Part shown: positions 1 to 5,683 of the stretch, piece after piece
How the letters are laid out: the number at the start of each line of letters is the position of its first letter
Position numbering within the stretch: the stretch's first letter is position 1
Assembly (NCBI GenBank): GCA_964461295.1
Contig: CAYWTX010000677.1
Coordinates: 1-8,016, forward strand
From: CAYWTX01 sp964461295
GTDB taxonomy: Bacteria > Planctomycetota > Phycisphaerae > SM23-33
Direction of reading: 5' to 3'
DNA length: 8,016 nt
Notes under the pieces: generated by a model
What the model was told of the DNA's origin: nothing
Database searches by the model: none
The model's input: only the letters and a program-made list of their open reading frames with translations
Translations under genes and position numbers: made by a program

Positions 1-60
1 ATGCAGGGGATGCAGGGGATAGGACAATGAGTCTTGTCTTATCCCCTGCATCCCCTGTAT
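1..60 (+). repeat. 27-bp stem hairpin made of 9-bp repeats
   Basis: Bases 1-27 pair with 34-60 around a 6-base loop (28-33). Of 27 pairs, 25 are Watson-Crick; the other two (3 with 58, 22 with 39) are G-U wobbles if the plus strand is transcribed. The left arm holds two exact copies of atgcagggg (1-9, 10-18). The right side holds the complement of that word and runs into a third, degenerate copy (about 50-67). The element may extend left of the window. It lies just upstream of the GH4 gene and could be a leader structure, an upstream terminator or a small palindromic repeat element; the sequence does not decide between these. Confidence 0.8.
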
Positions 61-79
61 CCCTGCTCAATCTCAAACG

Positions 80-85
80 AAGGAG
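80..85 (+). promoter_or_regulatory. Ribosome binding site of the GH4 gene
   Basis: AAGGAG lies 7 bases before the ATG at 93. This decides the start. The same frame is open back to an ATG at 27, but that ATG sits inside the hairpin and has no comparable site. Confidence 0.75.
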
Positions 86-92
86 AGAAGAC

Positions 93-1526
93 ATGCCCGT
101 GAAGGTAGCGATGATCGGCGCCGGGAGCGTCGTGTTCTGCAAGACCCTGATGAGCGACATGCTGGCCACGCCGGCGCTGTCCGACGGGCATTTCGCCCTC
201 ATGGACGTGTCGGAGGAGAAGCTTCGCCGCATGGCGGCCTTCGCCAACCGCATGGTGAAGGAGAACAAGGTCGGCGCGAAGATTTCCTCCACCACCGACC
301 GCCGCAAGGCCATCGAGGGCGCCGACTTCGTCGTCGTGATGATCCAGGTCGGCGGCCTGGACGCCTTCGGCGTCGATTACGAAGTCCCCCTGAAGTACGG
401 CGTGGACCAGTGCATCGGCGACAGCCTCGGCCCCGGCGGCGTCTTCCGCGGCCTGCGCTCCGCGCCCGTCTTGGCCGGCATCGCCAAGGACATGGAGGCC
501 GTCGCCCGCCCCGGCGCCATCATGCTACAGTACGCCAACCCGATGGCCGGCAACTGCCTCGCCCTGGGCAAGGTGACCCGGCAGCCGTTCGTGGGGCTCT
601 GCCACGGCGTGCAGACCACGCTGGACCTGATTGCCGGCTACGTCGGCGTGCCCAAGCACGAGATCACCTACGTCTGCGGCGGCATCAACCACATGGACTG
701 GTTCCTCACGCTGGAGCACAAGGGGCGCGACCTGTACCCCGCTCTCCGCCAGGTGTTCGAGAAGCCCGAGTACTACAAGAACGAGAAGGTCCGCGGCGAG
801 GTGTTCCGCCACTTCGGCTACTTCATGACCGAGAGCACCGGCCACCTCAGCGAGTACGTGCCGTGGTTCCGCAAGAACCGCAAGGCCCTGGACCTGTACT
901 GCGACGAGCCCAGCTTCGGCGGCGAGAGCGGCGCGTACTACAAGTACGCCAAGGCCCTGTCGGCCAAGTACGCCGCCCATGACCCGCTGGAGTTCGAGGA
1001 CCCGAGGATTCAGTCGCGCAGCGTCGAGTACTGCTCGTACATCCTGGAGGCCCGCGTGACGGGCAAGCCCTTCCGCATCATGGGCAACGTGCCCAACCGC
1101 GGCTACATCACCAACCTGCCCGAAGGCTGCTGCGTCGAGGTCCCCACCTACGTGGACGACGCCGGCCTCCATCCCTCGGTGATCGGCGCCCTGCCCAGCC
1201 AGTGCGCCGCCGCCTGCATGAGCAACGTGAACGTGCAGATCCTCGGCGCCGAGGCCGCTCTCGACGGCGACCCCGAAAAGGTCGTCCAGGCCGTCGCCAT
1301 GGACCCCCTCACCTCAGCCGTGCTCACGCTCAAGGAAACCCGCGACATGTGCTCGGAAATGCTCGAGGCCGAACGCCAGTGGCTGCCGCAGTTCGCCGGA
1401 AAGAAGGTCCGCCCCACGCCGACGATCGTGATCCCGCCCGACTGCCAGCCGGTCGCCGTGCCGCTGGACCCCGCCCTGGCGATCAACAAACGCTTCGGCG
1501 AACTGATCGCGAGAAAGACGGGGTAG
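93..1526 (+). CDS. Glycoside hydrolase family 4 (alpha-galactosidase/alpha-glucosidase/alpha-glucuronidase-like)
   Basis: The 477-residue product has the usual GH4 length. GH4 enzymes are cytoplasmic and cleave glycosides by NAD+-assisted oxidation and elimination, with a divalent metal usually held by a Cys and a His. Visible here: the N-terminal Rossmann loop GAGS (residues 9-12), IQVGG (84-88), GPGG (113-116), NPM (149-151), Cys170 in CHGVQ, His200 in GINHM, and TESTGHLSEY (246-255). Cys170 and His200 match the family metal ligands in position and spacing. The four residues starting at the metal Cys vary with substrate. CHGV argues against the 6-phospho-beta-glucosidase branch (CNVP type) and for the alpha-glycosidase/glucuronidase branch. 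It is not the CHSV of MelA, so the substrate is left open. No signal peptide is visible. The gene stands alone and converges with purE. The family call is firm; the substrate is not. Confidence 0.9.
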   Translation: MPVKVAMIGAGSVVFCKTLMSDMLATPALSDGHFALMDVSEEKLRRMAAFANRMVKENKVGAKISSTTDRRKAIEGADFVVVMIQVGGLDAFGVDYEVPLKYGVDQCIGDSLGPGGVFRGLRSAPVLAGIAKDMEAVARPGAIMLQYANPMAGNCLALGKVTRQPFVGLCHGVQTTLDLIAGYVGVPKHEITYVCGGINHMDWFLTLEHKGRDLYPALRQVFEKPEYYKNEKVRGEVFRHFGYFMTESTGHLSEYVPWFRKNRKALDLYCDEPSFGGESGAYYKYAKALSAKYAAHDPLEFEDPRIQSRSVEYCSYILEARVTGKPFRIMGNVPNRGYITNLPEGCCVEVPTYVDDAGLHPSVIGALPSQCAAACMSNVNVQILGAEAALDGDPEKVVQAVAMDPLTSAVLTLKETRDMCSEMLEAERQWLPQFAGKKVRPTPTIVIPPDCQPVAVPLDPALAINKRFGELIARKTG

Positions 1527-1543
1527 GGGAGCCGAAAAGCACA

Positions 1544-1567
1544 CACAAAGGCACTAAGATACAAAGG
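1544..1567 (+). repeat. 8-bp tandem repeat array (three units)
   Basis: Three adjoining 8-bp units follow the GH4 stop: cacaaagg, cactaaga and tacaaagg. The first and third differ at one base; the middle one is diverged. AT-rich words like this stand out against the GC-rich surroundings. Similar CACAAAGG-type intergenic repeats are familiar from many environmental bacterial genomes. Function unknown. Confidence 0.55.
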
Positions 1568-1617
1568 TGAGGAGATGATCCCGGACCTCCAAAGCCTGAT
1601 CCTGCCCGCCTGACTAC

Positions 1618-1646
1618 TGGCCAACTTCCCCCGCTGCCGGTACAAT
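1618..1646 (+). promoter_or_regulatory. Possible sigma70-type promoter pointing toward the 3' end of purE
   Basis: A good -10 box TACAAT (1641-1646) lies 17 bp after a weak -35 TGGCCA (1618-1623, 4 of 6 consensus). No plus-strand gene follows. Transcription would run through two small GC stems (about 1687-1700 and 1704-1716) into the antisense of purE. It may be chance; a small or antisense RNA is the alternative. Confidence 0.25.
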
Positions 1647-1809
1647 TCGTTGCAGACGGGTGAAGTGTTACGAAACCTGGACAAACGCCGCTAGCGCGGT
1701 ATCGTCCGGTTCGGACTTGTGCCAGTAGAGTGTGGTTTCTCTTGGCCGGCGGGTGCTCGACGCGGTTTCGCCCCCCGCCTTCGCCCAAGCGCCGTGGGAG
1801 GTCGAGCAA

Positions 1810-2337
1810 TCAGGTCCTCCGCAGCGACACGTCCCTCTCTCGAATCCCCGCATCCTTCTCCATCACCTTCCGCGCCTGCTCGGCCTTGAACTGCTCCAAC
1901 TTCGCCGCCAGGGCCGCGTCGCCCAGCGCGAGGATCTGTGCCGCGAAGATGGCCGCGTTGACCGCTCCGGCCTCGCCGATGGCCATGCACGCCACGGGCA
2001 CTCCCGGCGGCATCTGCATCGTGCTCAGGGCCGCGTCCACGCCCGCCAGAGCGCCCGACGCCATCGGGACGCCGATCACCGGCAGCGTCGTCTTGCTCGC
2101 CAGAACGCCGCTGAGGGCCGCGCTCATCCCCGCCGCGCCGATCAGCACCTTCAGCCCGCGTCCGGCCGCCGTCGCGGCGTACTCGTGCGCGACGTCCGGC
2201 GTGCGGTGCGCCGAGATGATCCGCACCTCGCAGCCGATGCCAAAGGCCTCCAGCCGCTCCGCGCACTGCCTCATCACCGGCAGATCGCTGTCGCTGCCCA
2301 TCACGATCCCGACTTGCACGTTCGCGTTCGTCGCCAT
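1810..2337 (-). CDS. purE: N5-carboxyaminoimidazole ribonucleotide mutase (PurE)
   Basis: The 175-residue cytoplasmic enzyme is the normal length for class I PurE, which moves the carboxylate of N5-CAIR to give CAIR in purine synthesis. Visible motifs: GSDSDLP (residues 14-20, phosphate/ribose loop), SAHRTP (42-47) with the catalytic His44, then PVIGVPM, MQMPPGVPVA and the GEAGAVNAAIFAAQILA helix. The loop that reads GGAAHLPG in well-known class I enzymes is here GAAGMSAALSG, without the histidine. The ATG at 2337 was chosen because the protein then begins a few residues before the first strand, as in relatives, and AAGGG lies 8 bases upstream; the open frame extends to 2406. No purK or other pur gene is within the window. 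The identity is clear. Confidence 0.95.
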   Translation of the reverse strand: MATNANVQVGIVMGSDSDLPVMRQCAERLEAFGIGCEVRIISAHRTPDVAHEYAATAAGRGLKVLIGAAGMSAALSGVLASKTTLPVIGVPMASGALAGVDAALSTMQMPPGVPVACMAIGEAGAVNAAIFAAQILALGDAALAAKLEQFKAEQARKVMEKDAGIRERDVSLRRT

Positions 2338-2467
2338 CGCAAGTTCCCTTTGGGTGGTTGCTCGGTTGTCTGGTTCGTCGGCGAATCGGCGCGCACATCT
2401 GCGCAATCCCTCGCATCCCGAAGCCCAGGGGCCTGAGTCCCTGCCGTTCTCCGCCCGACACTCGCAC

Positions 2468-2496
2468 AGTTAACCCGCCCGCCGCCAACGCGTCAA
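2468..2496 (-). promoter_or_regulatory. Candidate purE promoter
   Basis: Read on the minus strand, TTGACG (rightmost, 2491-2496; 5 of 6 consensus) is followed after 17 bp by TTAACT (2468-2473; 3 of 6). It points at purE and would give a leader of about 120 bases. The -10 is weak, so this is tentative. I could not recognise a known purine riboswitch in the leader. Confidence 0.3.
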
Positions 2497-2677
2497 CTCG
2501 TCGGTCACCGGGGCGAACAGCCCACGTGCATACACGGCAGCTGTCCCAGGGCTCCCATCGGACGTGCGTCCTGATCCGTTCGGGCGCCGCGGGCGAAGGA
2601 CCACGCTACGTGCACGCGCTTCGCGCGATCTGACAGAAGGAGCATCCCGGTCCCGCAGCCGCGAACCACCACCGCGG

Positions 2678-2698
2678 AAGCCGCTGCCCCAGCGGCTT
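2678..2698 (-). terminator. Hairpin terminator candidate of the dehydrogenase gene
   Basis: A perfect 9-bp stem (AAGCCGCTG, 3-base loop, CAGCGGCTT) starts 17 bases beyond the dehydrogenase stop codon on the minus strand. No long U tract follows, so it may be a weak or factor-assisted terminator. It is the clearest stem in this gap. Confidence 0.5.
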
Positions 2699-2715
2699 GC
2701 CGTGAAGCGGCCCTT

Positions 2716-3960
2716 CTACCGCAGATCGAACGCCACCTTCACCGCCTTGTACGCCGACTTGTTCAGGCCCGCCCAGAACGCCTCGCGGTAGTCCTCCAGG
2801 CGGAACTTGTGCGTCAGCAGCCGCCCCAGCGGCAGCTTCCCCGCCGCCATCAGCTCATGCACGAGCTGATACGTGCCGATCCGCCGGCCGGCGAAGGTCT
2901 CGATCTGCCGCCCATACGCGCCGATCACCGTCAGCTCGGTGAACCAGATCGGCGTGAGGTCCACGCCTCGCCCATGGCCGGTGCCCACCAGCACCACTTT
3001 GCCGCCGCTGCGCGTCCAGCGGAGCGACTCGTCGATCGACGATCTCGCCCCCGTGCACTCGAACACCGCGTCGTACCCACCTGACAGCATATGGTTCCCG
3101 AACCTCGCGCGCTGCACCGTCGCCCCCGTCCGCGCCGCCACGGCCTCAAACCGCTGCCGCGTCGGCCGCGGCAGCTTCACGAACTCGTCGGCCCCCAGAC
3201 CGCGGGCCAGTTCGCCCAGCCAGTCCTGCACGTCCAGTGCCTCGATCCGCCCGGCGAACCCGATCGCGCGCAAGCACGCGATGAGCGCCAAGCCCAGCAC
3301 GCCCGCGCCGTACACCAGCACGCGCCCACTCGCGCCCAGGTCCGCCCGCAGCGCCGCGTGCAGCGCGCACGCGGCCGGGTCCGTCAGGATCGCCAACTCG
3401 TCGCCGATCGCGTCCGGCACGGGCACAAGCTGGCTGACGTGCGCGACAAACGCCTCGCCGAACGAGCCACCCGTGCGCGCGTTGTAGCCGATGCTCGTGC
3501 CCGGCGGAAGGCCGTAGCGGCCACCCGGGGCCGCGAAGTTCATGCACGCGCCGAATCGCCCCTCGCGGCAGCTCGCGCAAGGCGGCTCGATGCCGCGCGC
3601 CGTGCAGCCCAGCGTCGGCTCCACGCACACCCGCCGGCCGATCCACGAGCGGTCCACGTCCGGCCCGGCCTCCTCGACCGCCGCGAGGTTCTCATGCCCG
3701 AACCCAGCCGGCATCGAACTGAACGCCTGCAGGATCGAATCGGGCGGCTGCTTCTGGGCCAGCAGCGCCAGGTCGCTGCCGCAAATGCCCGCCATCGTCG
3801 TGCGGACGCGGACCCAGTCGCGCCCGGGCAGTTCGGGCGGCGCCACGTCGCGCAACGACAGGCCGTTCAGCCTGCTCACCAGGCAGCGGGGTCGGAATCG
3901 CTTCAACCACCAGCAGGTGGCCCAGCCGATGGGTCTCACTTCGTAGAACAAGGCACGCAT
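2716..3960 (-). CDS. Zinc-dependent medium-chain dehydrogenase (alcohol/threonine/sorbitol dehydrogenase-like)
   Basis: The 414-residue MDR-superfamily oxidoreductase has a GroES-like catalytic domain first and a Rossmann domain second. Cys60 in GICGSD and the GHE motif (His89, Glu90) are catalytic-zinc ligands. Four cysteines (119, 128, 131, 139) fit the structural-zinc lobe, although the first gap is 8 residues instead of the usual 2. The coenzyme loop is GAGVLG (218-223) with Asp243 ending the next strand, which favours NAD over NADP. FECTG (300-304) and VVLVGTG (322-328) also fit. Between the first strand and the LSLRDV strand lies an extra basic, Trp-rich stretch (about 11-33). The ATG at 3960 gives the expected MRALFYE start; no good Shine-Dalgarno is visible. 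It is divergent from the lipoprotein gene. The family is certain; the substrate cannot be read from the sequence. Confidence 0.9.
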   Translation of the reverse strand: MRALFYEVRPIGWATCWWLKRFRPRCLVSRLNGLSLRDVAPPELPGRDWVRVRTTMAGICGSDLALLAQKQPPDSILQAFSSMPAGFGHENLAAVEEAGPDVDRSWIGRRVCVEPTLGCTARGIEPPCASCREGRFGACMNFAAPGGRYGLPPGTSIGYNARTGGSFGEAFVAHVSQLVPVPDAIGDELAILTDPAACALHAALRADLGASGRVLVYGAGVLGLALIACLRAIGFAGRIEALDVQDWLGELARGLGADEFVKLPRPTRQRFEAVAARTGATVQRARFGNHMLSGGYDAVFECTGARSSIDESLRWTRSGGKVVLVGTGHGRGVDLTPIWFTELTVIGAYGRQIETFAGRRIGTYQLVHELMAAGKLPLGRLLTHKFRLEDYREAFWAGLNKSAYKAVKVAFDLR

Positions 3961-3970
3961 GGGAGGCGTA

Positions 3971-4000
3971 TTGATACCACTGCGCCCGGGCGATCCGCAA
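3971..4000 (-). promoter_or_regulatory. Candidate promoter of the dehydrogenase gene
   Basis: Read on the minus strand, TTGCGG (3995-4000) is followed after 18 bp by TATCAA (3971-3976), close upstream of the ATG at 3960. The spacer contains the 10-bp palindrome CGCCCGGGCG (3983-3992), which could be an operator, though such words arise easily by chance in GC-rich DNA. Confidence 0.3.
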
Positions 4001-4064
4001 CCGAATCGCACGGCGCGGTCGCATGGTGCGGCGCCTGGCCCGCGGGCAGCGCGTATACTTGTGC

Positions 4065-4070
4065 AAGGAG
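4065..4070 (+). promoter_or_regulatory. Ribosome binding site of the lipoprotein gene
   Basis: AAGGAG lies 8 bases before a GTG at 4079 and 14 bases before an in-frame ATG at 4085. The spacing favours GTG as the start. The sequence TATACT (4054-4059) just upstream resembles a -10 box but has no -35 partner and would leave almost no leader. Confidence 0.6.
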
Positions 4071-4078
4071 TGCCCATC

Positions 4079-5572
4079 GTGCCAATGCCGAGTCGGTTTG
4101 TTCTGGCAGCGGGCTGGGCCGTCGCCAGCCTGGCTGGCTGCACGCACCCGGTTTCGTTTCCCGCCGAGCCGCTGGCGGAGGCGCCGCCCGGCCTGCCCGC
4201 CGGCGCGAAGGCCTACGACACCGACGGCGACGGCGCAGCGGACTTCGGCGCCATCGCCGGCAGGGACGGGCGCATCGACCGTCTGGCGTTCCTGGCCCGC
4301 GGCGCGGCCCGGCCGGAGATCGTGGACCTGGATTCGGTCGACGCCCGCCAATGCCGCCACCTCGTGATCATCCTGGACGGTTTCGGCTTCGACGTGGTGA
4401 AAGCGTTTTACGACTCCGGGCATCTGCGGATGTTTCACCCCCCGTCCCGCGTGATCGCGCCGTACCCGACACTCACCGATCCGTCGATGGAAGACCTGCT
4501 CGGCCTTGCCCCCGCCCGCGCCTTCGAGGCCGAGTACTACGACCGGGGCGGCAGCGCCGTGGCAGGCGGGGCGAACTCCTACCTCGGCGGCGCGAACATG
4601 CCGTATAACGACGCGCTGGACTACCGGGCCGGCACCATGGACGACGCTCTCACGTACGTCTACCCGCGCTGGGTCTTTCGCAAGGAACTCGCCTCGATCA
4701 AGCGGTTGTTCGACCGCCGCCAGTCGCGGCAGCTTCTGGCGTACATTGTCAGTTCGGCCGGCATGGGCACCCGCTTCGGCGCCGAGGGCCAGCGCGAGGT
4801 GCTCGGCCAGGTCGAGCGGCTGGTCCTGCATGTGCTCCAGGAGACGCGCGGGATGACGAAGGTGACGCTGCTGGCCGACCACGGCCACAGCTACACCCCC
4901 GCCACGCGAATCCCGCTGGAGGAGTACCTGAAGGGGCGCGGCTGGCGGCTGAGCGACACGCTGCGCGGCCCCGGCGACGTCGCCTACATCCGCTTCGGCC
5001 TGCTGACCTACGCCAGCTTCGCGACGCAAAGCCCCGAGCGACTGGCCGAGGACCTCGCCGCCTTCGACGGCGTCGAGATCGCCACCTTTGCGGCGGGCAA
5101 CGACGTTGTCGTGCTCGGACCCGCCGGCGCCGCGGCCGTCATCGGCCACAAGCACGGCCGCCACAGCTACCGGCCGCGGCAGGGCGACCCGCTGAAACTC
5201 AAGGGCATCCTGGCGGGCCTGAAGGCCGACGCCGACGGCTGCTACGACGCCAACGAACTGCTCCGTGCGACGGTCCTGCACGAATACCCAGCGCCCCTGG
5301 AGCGGCTGTGGCGGGCACACTTCGCCCTGGTCGAGAATCCTCCGGACGTCATCGTCTCCCTGGCCGACCGGTACTTCTCGGGTTCGAAGACCTTCGCCGG
5401 CTTCACGGATGTGGCCTCCACGCACGGCGGGCTCAACCGCGGCAACTCGACGACCTTCATCCTGTCCAGCATCGCGCCCCTGCCGCCGCTGCTCCGCGGC
5501 CGCGAAGTCCCCGCGGCCATGGCCAGGATCACTGGTGAAAGCTGGCCGGCGAAGAAAGAGGCGCTTCGTTAG
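4079..5572 (+). CDS. Alkaline-phosphatase-superfamily lipoprotein, function unknown
   Basis: The 497-residue product from GTG 4079 (495 from ATG 4085) begins with a lipoprotein signal: Arg6, a hydrophobic stretch, and the lipobox LAGC with Cys21. No Asp follows the Cys, which suggests outer-membrane anchoring. Next comes a calcium-loop-like DTDGDGAAD (47-55). The rest has the alkaline phosphatase/phosphodiesterase fold signature: VIILDGFG with Asp100, PTLTDPS with likely nucleophile Thr133, LLADHGHS with Asp267 and His268, STHGG with His449, and the terminal TTFILSS strand. Where relatives have D-x-x-G-H for the first metal site, this protein reads AGMGT (about 227-231), so two ligands appear to be missing. 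A His-rich patch, GHKHGRH, lies at 356-362. It could hydrolyse a phosphate ester or diester at the cell surface, or have lost that activity. The superfamily assignment is good; the substrate is unknown. Confidence 0.85.
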   Translation: MPMPSRFVLAAGWAVASLAGCTHPVSFPAEPLAEAPPGLPAGAKAYDTDGDGAADFGAIAGRDGRIDRLAFLARGAARPEIVDLDSVDARQCRHLVIILDGFGFDVVKAFYDSGHLRMFHPPSRVIAPYPTLTDPSMEDLLGLAPARAFEAEYYDRGGSAVAGGANSYLGGANMPYNDALDYRAGTMDDALTYVYPRWVFRKELASIKRLFDRRQSRQLLAYIVSSAGMGTRFGAEGQREVLGQVERLVLHVLQETRGMTKVTLLADHGHSYTPATRIPLEEYLKGRGWRLSDTLRGPGDVAYIRFGLLTYASFATQSPERLAEDLAAFDGVEIATFAAGNDVVVLGPAGAAAVIGHKHGRHSYRPRQGDPLKLKGILAGLKADADGCYDANELLRATVLHEYPAPLERLWRAHFALVENPPDVIVSLADRYFSGSKTFAGFTDVASTHGGLNRGNSTTFILSSIAPLPPLLRGREVPAAMARITGESWPAKKEALR

Positions 5573-5630
5573 CGGCGCACCGGGTGAAGGCGACCGGCTC
5601 GACACGCACCGGCTCTGTTGGGCCCCAATG

Positions 5631-5678
5631 CGATGGTCGATCCATCGACGATCGACCATCGGCAATCGACCATCGGCA
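5631..5678. repeat. 7-bp tandem repeat array with inverted repeat
   Basis: Five 7-bp units ending in ATCG run from 5641 to 5675 (tccatcg, acgatcg, accatcg, gcaatcg, accatcg). The last two units repeat the preceding pair, giving an exact 14-bp tandem repeat (5651-5664 and 5665-5678). The left part also forms a perfect 12-bp hairpin (5631-5642 with 5650-5661, 7-base loop). It lies between two convergent genes, so it could act as a bidirectional terminator. Repeats of this kind are also known as dispersed intergenic families. Confidence 0.7.
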
Positions 5679-5683
5679 CATCC

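Larger units (their letters stand above)
2338..2715. other. 378-bp intergenic gap between purE and the dehydrogenase
   Basis: This holds the purE leader and, near its right end, the hairpin that probably ends the dehydrogenase transcript. A small perfect stem, CGCGC-TTC-GCGCG, lies at 2615-2627. A 91-codon open frame on the plus strand (2358-2633) has no recognisable protein character and runs antisense to the purE leader. No tRNA fold or repeat array was found. Confidence 0.6.

Noticed and set aside
27..92. N-terminal extension of the GH4 gene from the ATG at 27
   Set aside because: The extension would be translated from the hairpin repeat, and the ATG at 93 has a well-spaced AAGGAG and begins right before the Rossmann strand.
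1754..1808. 8-bp inverted repeat TGCTCGAC / GTCGAGCA just beyond the purE stop
   Set aside because: The 39-base loop is too long for a typical intrinsic terminator, and there is no U tract. It may be chance, so it is not listed as a terminator.
2338..2406. N-terminal extension of purE to the ATG at 2406
   Set aside because: The added residues are Arg-rich and unlike PurE; the ATG at 2337 gives the normal family length.
2358..2633. 91-codon open frame in the gap upstream of purE
   Set aside because: No recognisable domain, low-complexity Arg/Pro/Ser composition and no ribosome binding site.
3091..4608. Open frame of 505 codons on the plus strand
   Set aside because: It is antisense to the dehydrogenase, then out of frame with the lipoprotein gene. 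Its composition is almost only Arg, Pro, Ala, Gly and His.
3692..5665. Open frame of 657 codons on the minus strand
   Set aside because: It runs antisense to the whole lipoprotein gene, is rich in Arg, Ala, Val and Gly with no family motif, and contains a piece of the dehydrogenase in the wrong frame. It is a shadow of GC-rich codon bias.
5641..5678. Possible CRISPR-like array
   Set aside because: The units are 7 or 14 bp with no spacers of constant length, so this is a simple tandem repeat.
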